Source: an uncultured Acidimicrobiales bacterium (GTDB taxonomy: Bacteria; Actinomycetota; Acidimicrobiia; Acidimicrobiales; SZUA-35). From it: a DNA stretch of 64,000 nt. Both the position numbers and the translations under genes were made by a program. Where the stretch lies: NCBI GenBank assembly GCA_938029215.1, contig CALHFG010000046.1:19333-83332 (forward strand), in the 5' to 3' direction. The notes beneath the pieces are model-generated. The model ran no database searches. It was not told the origin of the DNA and saw only the letters and a program-made list of their open reading frames with translations. Numbering within the stretch: position 1 is the first letter of the stretch; the number at the start of each line of letters is the position of its first letter. This document shows, piece by piece, positions 45,059 to 53,997 of the stretch.

Positions 45059-45140
45059 ATTGCTTCACTGTAGGTTGTTTGAGCCCACGGCGTCACTCGT
45101 TCGGCCGAACCGCCGGCGCTCGAATACGTCATATGCCGTA

Positions 45141-45219
45141 TACCTCACCAACTCCACGGCCAATACCCTGTGAGGTAGCGATACTGCGAGTGACAGCGAC
45201 GCCTCGGCGATCACTGTCA
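45141..45219. promoter_or_regulatory. Two spaced inverted repeats upstream of the LuxR/TPR regulator gene
   Basis: TACCTCAC (45141-45148) is repeated inverted as GTGAGGTA (45170-45177), perfect 8-bp arms 21 bp apart. TGACAG (45191-45196) is inverted as CTGTCA (45214-45219). They lie 83-161 bp upstream of the regulator ATG in the 286-bp gap before hemD. Spacing over 2-3 helical turns fits dimer or tetramer operators. No small gene is evident in the gap. Confidence 0.4.
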
Positions 45220-45285
45220 GTAGTTGCTTGGATACTGGGCGGCTGGAGGGTTTGTTGGCGCATTACCTCCAGACGGTGGCAACCA

Positions 45286-45302
45286 TCGGGGTTATGTACC
45301 CC
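45286..45302. other. Perfect hairpin near the end of hemD
   Basis: CGGGGT-TATGT-ACCCCG, 6-bp perfect stem, 43 bp past the hemD stop on the minus strand. No T run follows, so it is not a standard intrinsic terminator, though it could protect or end the hem operon message. Another 7-bp stem (CTGGAGG/CCTCCAG) lies just beyond it. Confidence 0.35.
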
Positions 45303-45344
45303 GCTCAGAGTTCCTAGCTCTCAAAGCTTTAGGCAGCCCGTGAC

Positions 45345-46070
45345 CTATCTAGTCCGTGCCGCAAGCTCGACCAGCGAGTCGAAGAGCCCTTCGGGTGAAG
45401 ATTCGACCACGTCACCGAAGTGGTCGGCCGCTGCCGCCGTCGAGCGGGGCCCGGTCGTGACGGCGACAGGAGGGACTCGGTGACCAAGCAGATCGACCAA
45501 TCGTGTTGCAATCGAAGGGGATGAGATAACGGCTACCTCGGCACCCGTAGCTTCTTCCAGCGCGCGATCCGACACCTCCGGAACAGCGGTGGAATAGGCC
45601 GTCACTACTTCCACCTCATACCCCCGCTCGGTAAGCCCAACAGCGAGATCATCGGATGCCAACTCCGCCAGCGGCGCCAGCACCCGGCCCGGTCGAGGTG
45701 GAAATCCATCGACCAGCCCACGGGCGGTGTGCACGCGAGGGATCACCAACGCGTTCCGCCCCAATACCCCTTCGAAGGCAGCGGCGGTGGCTGGGCCGAC
45801 TGCCGCAAGCCTCAGTCCTGGGGGCAACTCGGTCCCCGCGAGAGCTTCGACTCCGTTCACCGAGGTGCACGCGATCCAGTCGAACGTGTCAAGTCGGCTC
45901 AGCGCATCCGCAAGCGCCACACCACCATCGGCTGGAGGCCGAACCTCGACCAGCGGCAAACGAACAACACGGCCGCCTGCGGCCTCGACCCGCGCATGGA
46001 AGGACTGGCCCCGTCCGGCGGGGCGGCACGACAGAACCGTGAGTCCCCCAAGCGCGGCAACCTGGCTCAT
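45345..46070 (-). CDS. hemD: Uroporphyrinogen-III synthase
   Basis: 241 aa. Two-domain HemD fold. LTVLSCRPAGRG and VEAAGGRVVRLPLVEVRP open domain 1. FDWIACTSVNGVEAL is the hallmark strand-Ser-x-Asn-Gly motif. VAVISSPSIATRLVDLL and PPVAVTTGPRSTAAAADHFG close the protein. It cyclises hydroxymethylbilane with inversion of ring D. One-base overlap (TGATG) with hemC upstream. Last gene of the rex-hemA-hemC-hemD run. It is not fused to a CobA methyltransferase, unlike some actinobacteria. Confidence 0.93.
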   Translation of the reverse strand: MSQVAALGGLTVLSCRPAGRGQSFHARVEAAGGRVVRLPLVEVRPPADGGVALADALSRLDTFDWIACTSVNGVEALAGTELPPGLRLAAVGPATAAAFEGVLGRNALVIPRVHTARGLVDGFPPRPGRVLAPLAELASDDLAVGLTERGYEVEVVTAYSTAVPEVSDRALEEATGAEVAVISSPSIATRLVDLLGHRVPPVAVTTGPRSTAAAADHFGDVVESSPEGLFDSLVELAARTR

Positions 46071-46945
46071 CAGCCCTCGAGCATCGACCGGAGTTCGACG
46101 GCCAACTGCGTTCCGGGCTGGGTGTCGACGCCAGCGATGAAAGTGTGTCGGTGAAACTGTGCGCCGGTTGGGTCGGCCAAGATACCGGTCAGTCGCGCCT
46201 CATCGTCGGAAACCAGTTCGGCAAAGGCGCCGGCTGGAAGCTCACAGTCACCGCCCAATTCGACAAGGAACTGGCGTTCCAGGTCCAAACGGAGCCGACT
46301 AGGTGCATGCTCGATAGCGGCAAGGAGCCCTGCAGTTTCGGTGTCTTCACTTCGACACTCGATTGCCAGCGAACCCTGCCCAACCTGAGGAACCATCAGA
46401 TCCGCGGATAGTTCGTGGCCAACCGGATCGGTGATACCCAACCGGTGCAGAGCAGCCGAAGCCATCACGATGGCCCCACCGGCAGGGATCTTCTGCAGGC
46501 GGGTTTGGATATTGCCGCGCAGCTCCTCCATCACCAAATCGGGCCGGATCGCCAGCAGTTGCACGCGACGCCGGGCCGACCCGGTTCGGACCGTGGCGCC
46601 TAGTTGTAGCTCGTCGAGCGAAGCTCCAATCAGAGCATCGAACGGGTTAGCCCGCTCGGGAACCGCGGCCATCTGCAGCCCCGGAACGGTCGTGGAAGGA
46701 AGATCCTTCGCCGAGTGGACCGCAGCATCGGCATGACCAGCCGCCACCATGGCTTGGACCTGGGTCGAAAACGCACCCTTGCCGCCAAGATCGGCGATCG
46801 TGAGGTCGAGTCGTTCGTCCGCAGTAGTCGACGTAGGCACAAGCTCGAAAGCCAGGCCAGGGTGAGCACGCTTCAAGAGCCGTCCCACTTCATTCGCCTG
46901 CCACAGCGCAAGTGGAGACTGGCGGGTGGCCAACCTCAGCTTCAC
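46070..46945 (-). CDS. hemC: Hydroxymethylbilane synthase (porphobilinogen deaminase)
   Basis: 291 aa. MKLRLATRQSPLALWQAN opening, catalytic Asp in VHSAKDLPS, Arg-rich RTGSARRRVQLL and RGNIQTRLQK lining the active site. Cys234 in LGGDCELPAGA is the attachment point of the dipyrromethane cofactor. It polymerises four porphobilinogens. The start overlaps the hemA stop by four bases (ATGA). Confidence 0.97.
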   Translation of the reverse strand: MKLRLATRQSPLALWQANEVGRLLKRAHPGLAFELVPTSTTADERLDLTIADLGGKGAFSTQVQAMVAAGHADAAVHSAKDLPSTTVPGLQMAAVPERANPFDALIGASLDELQLGATVRTGSARRRVQLLAIRPDLVMEELRGNIQTRLQKIPAGGAIVMASAALHRLGITDPVGHELSADLMVPQVGQGSLAIECRSEDTETAGLLAAIEHAPSRLRLDLERQFLVELGGDCELPAGAFAELVSDDEARLTGILADPTGAQFHRHTFIAGVDTQPGTQLAVELRSMLEG

Positions 46946-48186
46946 GAGAGGTCGAACAGCTCCCTAATCGATTCGGCGAGCCGGTCACCTCGATGGGTGC
47001 CTGCCGCTCGTCGAACCGACGACGATGGCGCATGAAGAAGCTTGACCACGATGGCCTTGGTGGCTGCATCGACTGCGGCCCACTGTTCTTCGGTGAGGTC
47101 GTGGTGCTTGTGCATGCGGTCGAGTTCATGCTGTCGGTCAGCCTCGGCCGATCGATACAGCGAAGCGAGCAATGGCTCGACCTCGGCGGTGGTAATGGTT
47201 CGCCGGTACCGTTCCATCTCGTCGTCGAGAAGGCGACGTGCTGCCTCGGCTGCCACCTGGCGCTCGGAGATATTTGCGTTGGCAAACGCCTGCAGGTCGG
47301 CGAGAACCAGAAGATCGATCCACTCGAGCGTCATGACGTTTGGGCTGACATCGCGCGGAACGGCGAGATCCATCACCAGCACTCGATCGTCCCGGACGGG
47401 GAACATTTCGGCCTCGACCACGAACCCGGCTGCTCCGGTGGCGGTAATAACGACATCGGCTTGAGCGATCAGCGACGCCAGCTCACCAAAGTGATACGCC
47501 GTGCCACCCACACGTTGGGCCAACGCATCGGCAGTTTCGAAGGTTCGGTTGCAAACTGCGAGCTCGCCGACGCCTCGACGTACCAAGGCATCAGCGACCG
47601 AAGCTCCAACCTCGCCCGTGCCGACCACCAGAACACGCTTGTCGACCAAATTGCTGAGTCGATCTTCGGCGAGCTCTACTGCGCTGTGGGCCAAAGAGAC
47701 GGTGCGCTGCCCGATCGCAGTGTCGGTCCGCACCTTGCGGCCAGCACTGACCGCGTGCTCGAACAATGGGTTGAGGAGCGCTCGAGCGGTTCCTTCGCTG
47801 CGAGCGGTATCCCAGGAGTTGCGAACCTGACCCAAGATCTCATGCTCACCGAGCACGACGCTGTCGAGACCGGCGGTCACGTTGAAAAGGTGTTGGACCG
47901 CATCGCTGGCATGGTGCACATACAGATGATCACCAAACCGCTCCATGTCGACGCCAGAGAGCAAAGAGAGAGCGTCACGACACACTTTGAATCCGTCGTG
48001 AAAGCGTTCTGCATGCACGTAGAACTCGGTGCGATTGCACGTGGAGATCACCACCGCCTCGTTCACGCAATCGTGTGCGGTGAGCTCGGCAAGCGCCTTG
48101 GGGATAACGTCGGCACTCAACGTGAGGGACTCCAGCAACTCAGCGGGTGCTGAGCGATGGTTGAGCCCCACGGCGAGATAGGTCAT
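46942..48186 (-). CDS. hemA: Glutamyl-tRNA reductase
   Basis: 414 aa. Catalytic Cys50 in VVISTCNRTEFY, GLDSVVLGEHEILGQVR hinge, NADPH motif VLVVGTGEVGASVADALV, and a C-terminal helical dimerisation domain. First enzyme of the C5 heme route, normally the regulated step. 81 bp downstream of rex on the same strand, consistent with Rex coupling heme supply to NADH/NAD state. Confidence 0.97.
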   Translation of the reverse strand: MTYLAVGLNHRSAPAELLESLTLSADVIPKALAELTAHDCVNEAVVISTCNRTEFYVHAERFHDGFKVCRDALSLLSGVDMERFGDHLYVHHASDAVQHLFNVTAGLDSVVLGEHEILGQVRNSWDTARSEGTARALLNPLFEHAVSAGRKVRTDTAIGQRTVSLAHSAVELAEDRLSNLVDKRVLVVGTGEVGASVADALVRRGVGELAVCNRTFETADALAQRVGGTAYHFGELASLIAQADVVITATGAAGFVVEAEMFPVRDDRVLVMDLAVPRDVSPNVMTLEWIDLLVLADLQAFANANISERQVAAEAARRLLDDEMERYRRTITTAEVEPLLASLYRSAEADRQHELDRMHKHHDLTEEQWAAVDAATKAIVVKLLHAPSSSVRRAAGTHRGDRLAESIRELFDLS

Positions 48187-48267
48187 GACCCCACCATTGT
48201 CGCTGATGTTGACCCGTTTCGCCTACCCAAATCCGAGAAAGAGTCAATCGTCACTATCAATGAAACC

Positions 48268-48930
48268 TTATGACGACAACGGTATTCCCGTGCCCGAGCG
48301 GGCCGCCCGGCCCCGCTGGCGGTAAAAGCTCAGGATTTGCAACTCCGTTGCGATGTCTACCGACCGACAGGTGACATCGGAGGGCACGTCCAGTAGTTCG
48401 GTTGTGAAATTGAGGATCGATCGGATCCCGTGGCTCACAAGCAGGTCAGCGGCCTCCTGGGCAACGGTCGCAGGTGTTGTGATGACCCCGACCAGAATGT
48501 CTTCTTGCTCCACAAGCCGACCGATATCGGTGGGCGCCAACACGGGGATTCCGCCAATTTCGGTGCCTACGACCTCGGGCGAGATGTCGACCATCGCGGC
48601 GACAGGAAATCCGCGCTCTCCAAAGCCGCCATAGTTGGCGAGGGCGGTCCCGAGGTTGCCTGCGCCAACGATGACTACCGGCCACTGTTGGTTCAATCCA
48701 AGAACATGGGAGATCTGGGAGACGAGGTAGTTGATGTCATAGCCGACGCCCCTGGTACCCGTAATGTCAAGGGACGCGAGATCTCGGCGGAGTGTGGCAG
48801 GGTGTGTTCCAGCCTCCTCGGCGAGACGTTCCGACGAAACCGAAGACATCCGCTGCGCTCCGAGTTCGATCGCCGCCCGCAAATAGGCTGGTAGACGCCC
48901 CACGGTTGCGTCGGAGATTGCCGGATCCAT
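48268..48930 (-). CDS. rex: Redox-sensing transcriptional repressor Rex
   Basis: 220 aa. N-terminal winged helix (VSSERLAEEAGTHPATLRRDLASL), then a Rossmann domain with VVIVGAGNLGTALANY that binds NADH/NAD, and a C-terminal domain-swapped helix. Releases DNA when NADH is high. rex upstream of hemACD is the classic actinobacterial order. I looked for a TTGTGA-N6-TCACAA site upstream and did not see a good one. Confidence 0.96.
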   Translation of the reverse strand: MDPAISDATVGRLPAYLRAAIELGAQRMSSVSSERLAEEAGTHPATLRRDLASLDITGTRGVGYDINYLVSQISHVLGLNQQWPVVIVGAGNLGTALANYGGFGERGFPVAAMVDISPEVVGTEIGGIPVLAPTDIGRLVEQEDILVGVITTPATVAQEAADLLVSHGIRSILNFTTELLDVPSDVTCRSVDIATELQILSFYRQRGRAARSGTGIPLSS

Positions 48931-49008
48931 GGCTCGGAGGTTACATGGTCGACGCCGAGCGGGTGCCGGATCGGCGACCGCGTCGTACTTTTTCTGCCTT
49001 TGCGGGTA

Positions 49009-50511
49009 CTAGTTGGCGAGGTCTCGCCGACGCAGCTTTCCGGCTACGCCGATGGGGAGTTCCTCCATGATCTCGATTCGTTTCGGAACCTTGTATCGGG
49101 CGAGATGTTGCGCACAGTGTTCGCGCAGAGTCTCCTCCAACCCCTCGTGTTCCGCGCCGTCATTCAGCGTGACGAAGGCATTCACTCGCTCACCGGTGTT
49201 GGTGTCCAACGCGCCGATCACCGCGGCTGCCTCCACCGCAGGATGGGCCTGAAGCACGTTTTCTACTTCGGCGGGGTGGACGTTGAATCCGGCCACGATC
49301 ACAAGGTCTTTGGTGCGACCCGTTATCGACAGGTGACCAGATTCATCGACCGTTGCCAGATCCCCGGTTCGGAACCATCCATCGGACGACCTCGTTCGCT
49401 CGGTTGCGGCGTGATCGTCCCAGTAGCCAGGGCTCACCATCGGCCCGGTAACCCATACCTCGCCGATATCGCCGATGAGCACGTCGTTTCCGTCTGCGTC
49501 CACCAGCCGGCACTCCACCCCAGGCATGACGGGCCCAACCGAGCCAACATCTACCTGGTCGGTTCCAAAGCCAGAACACAGAATTCCGCAGGTCTCAGTA
49601 AGCCCGTAACCCTCTCGCAGGTCGACGCCGTGCACATCCCGCATGGTGACGGCAACATTGGGGTCAAGACTAGACGCCCCCGACAATGCAACCGTCAGCT
49701 GTTGTAGAGGCGCCGTTTGAGCGGGCTCCATACGGGAAAGTGCCCGCCACATATTGGGCGGCCCGGCAAGAATACTGACGTTATGGGTCGTGACGTCTTC
49801 GAGCAGCAATGCCGCATCGAATTCGTCGTGAAGGACGATGGTCGCGCCGACAGCCAACCCGAGATTAAGGATCACGTTGAGCCCCAGAACGTGAAACAAC
49901 GGCACAACCGCAATGGTGGCTTGGGCCTCGGTCGAAAAGTCGACACCGGTCGCTTTGACCGACAACAACGAAGCCCGCAAGTTTCGGTGCGTAAGAATTG
50001 CGGGCTTTGAAGGTCCTGCCGTGCCACTGGTGAAAAGCAGTACCGCGACGTCGTCTGGCTCCACCGGTGCGGCGTCGTCCAATGGATCGATGGCCGACCC
50101 GGTCACGTTGATCGACTCCATGACCGTTACCGCAGCATCGGGCGCCGCGGTCTGCAACGCGGGGACGCTCTGGGCTGCGGAGGGCCCTACCAGGATCTCC
50201 GCCATCGGTACCGCCGCCATGTCCCGCATCCGCTCCGATTCGGGCGAGAAGGGGTTCATGGGCACGGCCACCATCCCCGCGGCCAGACAGGCGAGATAGC
50301 CACTCACGAACGACACGTCGTTTTTGCTAACCACACCAATGTGCGAACCTTTCGCATGGCGACTCGCCAGATGCCCGGCCCAGAGGCCGGTTTCCGCCCG
50401 AACCGCGGAAATGGGCGTCGAGACCCCGCCAGAAATGATGCGGCTGGTCTCCGCTGTGAGCAGGATTGATATGAGGTTGGCCGAATCGGTCACCTGTTGA
50501 TTTGACCACAT
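49009..50511 (-). CDS. Acyl-CoA synthetase/AMP-dependent ligase
   Basis: 500 aa, ANL superfamily. Core motifs: LLFTSGTAGPSKPAILTHRN (P-loop), GYGLTETCG (A5), DGWFRTGDLATVDESGHLSI (A7), GRTKDLVIVAGFNVHPAEVE (A8 hinge), and the adenylation Lys in GVAGKLRRRDL (A10). Its class is the medium/long-chain fatty acyl-CoA ligase type; the chain length is not predictable. Starts at ATG 50511. Divergent from the CAP gene. Confidence 0.9.
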   Translation of the reverse strand: MWSNQQVTDSANLISILLTAETSRIISGGVSTPISAVRAETGLWAGHLASRHAKGSHIGVVSKNDVSFVSGYLACLAAGMVAVPMNPFSPESERMRDMAAVPMAEILVGPSAAQSVPALQTAAPDAAVTVMESINVTGSAIDPLDDAAPVEPDDVAVLLFTSGTAGPSKPAILTHRNLRASLLSVKATGVDFSTEAQATIAVVPLFHVLGLNVILNLGLAVGATIVLHDEFDAALLLEDVTTHNVSILAGPPNMWRALSRMEPAQTAPLQQLTVALSGASSLDPNVAVTMRDVHGVDLREGYGLTETCGILCSGFGTDQVDVGSVGPVMPGVECRLVDADGNDVLIGDIGEVWVTGPMVSPGYWDDHAATERTRSSDGWFRTGDLATVDESGHLSITGRTKDLVIVAGFNVHPAEVENVLQAHPAVEAAAVIGALDTNTGERVNAFVTLNDGAEHEGLEETLREHCAQHLARYKVPKRIEIMEELPIGVAGKLRRRDLAN

Positions 50512-50611
50512 CTCTCAAGTGGCGTCGAACACAGGCCGAAGTCTTTAGGACAACCCAGTGGCGACATGTAGTCGCTAAGGGGGATGCCCCGCAACAAATC
50601 TTCGCCTGCCT

Positions 50612-51175
50612 GTGACTCTTCGCCGCCAACAACAACCCCTGCGCCTCGCCTCAATTTTGACCGCAGGAGCACTCTGCCTCATCGGGCTCGGCCTCATGGC
50701 GGGAACGACCACTCCGCCCACCAGTTCGGTCCTGGGGACCACCGTCACCAATCCTGAACGCCTCGCCTTCGCCACGACCGAAGATGCCGAGGTTCAGATG
50801 TTCGTCGACCGGATCAACGAACTGCGAGCCGAGCGCGGGATCGACCCCCTCTCCCCGGACCCAGAACTCGAGCTGACAGCAACTGCATGGGCAGCCCATA
50901 TGTCCCAGACTCAAGACCTAGAACACGCCGAGGATCTGTCTTTGGGTGTGTCGACGGACTGGCGCAAGCTGGGCGAGAACGTGGGCGTTGCCCCCGAAGC
51001 CCAGCTTGATGAACTCTTTGAAGCGTTTGTCGCTAGCCCGACCCACCTGGCAAACCTGGTCGACCCGACCTTCGACAAGATCGGAATCGGCGTGGTCCAC
51101 GCGAACGGGAAGCTGTGGATGGCACAACGCTTTATGGACATCAGTCCTGAAGACCTGGGCGTCGAACTCGGCTAG
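50612..51175 (+). CDS. Secreted CAP/SCP-domain protein
   Basis: 187 aa. Basic n-region and hydrophobic helix at about 12-30, then a CAP domain: MFVDRINELRAERGIDPL, AATAWAAHM-like helix with His in LEHAEDL, KLGENVGVAPEAQLDELFEAFVASPTHLANLVDP. The Glu of GENVG and the His positions match the CAP cavity. Bacterial CAP proteins are extracellular, often with unknown or hydrolytic roles. Starts at GTG 50612. Two short stems lie in the 100-bp leader. Confidence 0.85.
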   Translation: MTLRRQQQPLRLASILTAGALCLIGLGLMAGTTTPPTSSVLGTTVTNPERLAFATTEDAEVQMFVDRINELRAERGIDPLSPDPELELTATAWAAHMSQTQDLEHAEDLSLGVSTDWRKLGENVGVAPEAQLDELFEAFVASPTHLANLVDPTFDKIGIGVVHANGKLWMAQRFMDISPEDLGVELG

Positions 51176-51234
51176 ACCCGCCTGAGCGTTGCGGCAGTTT
51201 GCCAAACGACGGCGCGACCGATTTCAATAGGCCG

Positions 51235-52305
51235 ATGCTGGCCGAGACGCTCTTGCCGTTGGGAAAACTCGACCCCGGGCTGCGTGAGCCAGATACCCCT
51301 CTCCACATCGCTGACTTTGGTCGACTTTCCGTGCAGGCCGAAGAACTGGGATATGACGCCGTACTGGTGGAGGAAACCAAAGACGACCCATACCAGTGCA
51401 TGGCGCTGGGGGCTGCGGCTACCACGTCGGTTGGGTTTGCGACCTCGGCTGCCATGGCCTTTCCGCGCAGTCCAACCGTCACGGCAATGTCGGCGTGGTC
51501 GCTACAAAAGTTGTCCAATGGGCGATTCACTCTGGGGCTCGGCACCCAGGTTCGAGGGCATATTCAACGCCGCTTCGGTATCCCGTGGCATCCTCCGGCG
51601 CCATGGATGCGGGACTACATCAACGCGATGCGGGCGGTCTGGGACACGTGGCAGAATCAAACGCCGCTCGATTTCACAAGCGAGCACTACAACCTGAACC
51701 TGATGGTCCCGCTTTTTGACCCCGGACCGATCGATCATCCCAAGGTTCCAGTTCACATCACTGCGATCGGGCCAAATATGTGCGCCCTCGCCGGTGAGCT
51801 CGCCGACGGCGTGCGGCTTCACCCGGTCTGCACCAGTCGTTATATCGAAGAGGCCGTGATGCCAGCGCTTGATCGTGGAGCCAAGCGAACAGGACGGGAT
51901 TCCTCTGCGATAGAGGTCTGTCTCAAGCCACTGGTCGGCACCGCAGCCAACGACGCCGAACTTGCCCAAGTCGCCGAGACCGTTCGAGCCCGAGTGGCGT
52001 TCTATCTGTCGACGCCTTCGTATCGGCGGACCTTCGAGCTACACGGTTGGGGAGAAATCGCCGAGCAGGCCGCCCGCCTGTCGAAAGCCAAGAAGTGGGA
52101 CGAGTTGCCGTCGCTTGTGCACGACGAGATGCTGCACACGGTGGCGACCCTCGGCACCTATGACACCATGGCCACCAAGCTCACCGAGCGATTCGGTCAC
52201 CTTCTAGATCGAATCGAGTACTCAATGGCGGTGACCAACCCGGACGAGGCGGACGTACTGACAACGATCCTACGGAAACTGCAGGCCACCAACCGCGACC
52301 AATAG
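51235..52305 (+). CDS. LLM-class F420/flavin-dependent oxidoreductase
   Basis: 356 aa from ATG 51235 (frame open from TTG 51199). TIM-barrel of the luciferase-like monooxygenase family: FGRLSVQAEELGYDAVLVEE, RSPTVTAMSAWSLQKLSNGRFTLGLGTQ and HPKVPVHITAIGPNMCALAGELADGVRLH. LGLGTQ and GxLADG match the actinobacterial F420-dependent group. Substrate unknown. Follows the CAP gene by 59 bp. Confidence 0.87.
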   Translation: MLAETLLPLGKLDPGLREPDTPLHIADFGRLSVQAEELGYDAVLVEETKDDPYQCMALGAAATTSVGFATSAAMAFPRSPTVTAMSAWSLQKLSNGRFTLGLGTQVRGHIQRRFGIPWHPPAPWMRDYINAMRAVWDTWQNQTPLDFTSEHYNLNLMVPLFDPGPIDHPKVPVHITAIGPNMCALAGELADGVRLHPVCTSRYIEEAVMPALDRGAKRTGRDSSAIEVCLKPLVGTAANDAELAQVAETVRARVAFYLSTPSYRRTFELHGWGEIAEQAARLSKAKKWDELPSLVHDEMLHTVATLGTYDTMATKLTERFGHLLDRIEYSMAVTNPDEADVLTTILRKLQATNRDQ

Positions 52306-52332
52306 AACCACGAGCGTCAATACCATGATTTG

Positions 52333-53514
52333 ATGGGACCGGGGGTACGTGTGGCGGCGGTGGCGCTGAGCCTGCTCGCGGCCGCGTGCTCGACCGATCA
52401 ACCACTGGGCAGTCCGACCGATCCCGAGGTGGTGCCACTCGATCCCGACATTCCCAGTTCCGCGAGCGGTGAAGTCGACGCTGAGCCTTCTCAAACCACC
52501 AGCAGCGACGCATCGCCACGGGATGCCAACGAGCACGTGGCAGCGAAAAACGACGCCCGATGCCTAGCGCTGCCACAGAAAAGCCCGATCGGTGGAATCG
52601 AGCTGTTGGTCACCAATGTCGGAGACGTCCGGCAAGAGGTCAATGTCTTTCGTGATGGAGAACTTCAGGTCACCGTGACCCCCGAACCCGGTGGAATGGA
52701 TCCGAAACTGGCTGATCGGGATTCGACCCAATTCGATCAAACCGCCTACCACACCGACTTCGCTCCCCCGCTGGGCGCATCGGTGCGCTATGTCGCCTCC
52801 ACTGGAACCGACCCAGCAGAGGGCGACCTTTGTGGGGTGATCGAGGTTCCCGAAACCTGGCCCGCGCCCTCTTGCGAGGTGCAAATCATCGACGGATACC
52901 CCAGCCTGCTGTTAGCGGAAGGTTTCGGGATTCGCTCCTACCGGCGCAATGGCGAACCGATCACCCTGAGCACCCCTCCCGGTGTCGGCGAAAACCGGCT
53001 GTTCGACGCCGATCCACCCATCGGTGTTCGTTTGAACTACTCGGTGATCAGCGACAACAACCGCTGGCCTCAGACCGTAAGCGACTGCGGCGACGTCACG
53101 ATCGCAAGCGCCCCCATCCCACCGGATCGACTCGTACAGGCCCAAGCCCGACTGGACGCAACGTTGGGTCCGTTCTGGTACACCACAATTTCGCCGATCT
53201 GCCCAAGTTGCGAAGCCGACGATGAGATCACGTATGCGTTCGCACCTGACCAGTCGATCATGGGCACGTGGCGAAACGGCTTTGAAGTTGAACACAGTTC
53301 TGAGCCATGGCGAGTCCACCCCCAGCAATTGGCAACGCACCTGATCACTGAGCGGGAGGCCGGGCGCGAGGTCGAGGTTGAGTTCGACGGTAACAGCACA
53401 ACTATTACCAGGTGGACCGTCGACGGGGTTGGAGCCGAGGTGCTCTGTGAAAGCGTCGACACCGCCTCGCTGGCGCTACGAACGCCCTTCTGTAACCCCG
53501 AGTTCTTCGACTAG
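52333..53514 (+). CDS. Secreted lipoprotein, unknown function
   Basis: 393 aa from ATG 52333. Lipobox LLAAAC (Cys at about 19), then a Ser/Pro/Asp-rich linker. About 330 residues of mainly beta-type sequence with several Cys follow (ARCLAL, GDLCGVIEV, PSCEVQ, SPICPSCEADD), suggesting disulfide-bonded extracellular domains. No family recognised. Convergent with the YbjN gene, 21 bp apart. Confidence 0.75.
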   Translation: MGPGVRVAAVALSLLAAACSTDQPLGSPTDPEVVPLDPDIPSSASGEVDAEPSQTTSSDASPRDANEHVAAKNDARCLALPQKSPIGGIELLVTNVGDVRQEVNVFRDGELQVTVTPEPGGMDPKLADRDSTQFDQTAYHTDFAPPLGASVRYVASTGTDPAEGDLCGVIEVPETWPAPSCEVQIIDGYPSLLLAEGFGIRSYRRNGEPITLSTPPGVGENRLFDADPPIGVRLNYSVISDNNRWPQTVSDCGDVTIASAPIPPDRLVQAQARLDATLGPFWYTTISPICPSCEADDEITYAFAPDQSIMGTWRNGFEVEHSSEPWRVHPQQLATHLITEREAGREVEVEFDGNSTTITRWTVDGVGAEVLCESVDTASLALRTPFCNPEFFD

Positions 53515-53535
53515 CCTCGCTTGCCGAGCACCGCA

Positions 53536-53997
53536 CTATCTAAAGCGGCTTGCGAATCCGATCTTCGCCGCGGCGAGAAACATATCTTCGGTGTAGGTGA
53601 ACAGAGACCCGAGAATCCGATCGATCTCGTCCGGCTCCGGGATCATGCGATTGGGCAGACGGCCCTCGAGGTAGATACCGCCGTCGTCACGCACCGTAAA
53701 GGCCATGCCGTACAGCTTGTGATTTCGCACGAGAAGGTGCCGGTAGAAGACGTCCACATTCTCTTCTGGAGCAGGGATGAAATAACTCTCGAACTGCAAC
53801 GATCGCTGACCCAAGGTGAACTCGGCAGAGAAATTCTCCTTCGCCTCGCCCGACAGGCGGATGTACCAAGACGGAGGCGTCTCACCGATCCGTTCAACGG
53901 CTACAACAGCCGAATTCTGCAAGACTTGGGTGGCCAGGGCCGCGCTGATAAAGGCGTCGTGTTCGGCCAGTTCCTGCGGCGTCGAGAGCTCCGACAT
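53536..53997 (-). CDS. YbjN-domain protein
   Basis: 153 aa from ATG 53997. YbjN/type III chaperone-like fold: SFESYFIPAPEENVDVFYRHLLVRNHKLYG-type strand-helix-strand and GIYLEGRLPN. In mycobacteria a YbjN protein is the immediate neighbour of mshA, and the same link is seen here two genes away. The start overlaps the stop of the 29-aa microprotein by one base (TAATG). Function unknown; YbjN in enterobacteria affects motility and stress. Confidence 0.85.
   Translation of the reverse strand: MSELSTPQELAEHDAFISAALATQVLQNSAVVAVERIGETPPSWYIRLSGEAKENFSAEFTLGQRSLQFESYFIPAPEENVDVFYRHLLVRNHKLYGMAFTVRDDGGIYLEGRLPNRMIPEPDEIDRILGSLFTYTEDMFLAAAKIGFASRFR

Noticed and set aside
46912..48153. 413-aa plus-strand frame over hemA
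   Set aside because: Exact antisense of a canonical glutamyl-tRNA reductase; no independent evidence.
48931..49008. Rex operator upstream of rex
   Set aside because: No TTGTGA...TCACAA-like palindrome could be read in the gap.
50512..50611. ydaO-type c-di-AMP riboswitch
   Set aside because: The conserved blocks of that class cannot be found; only two short local stems are present.
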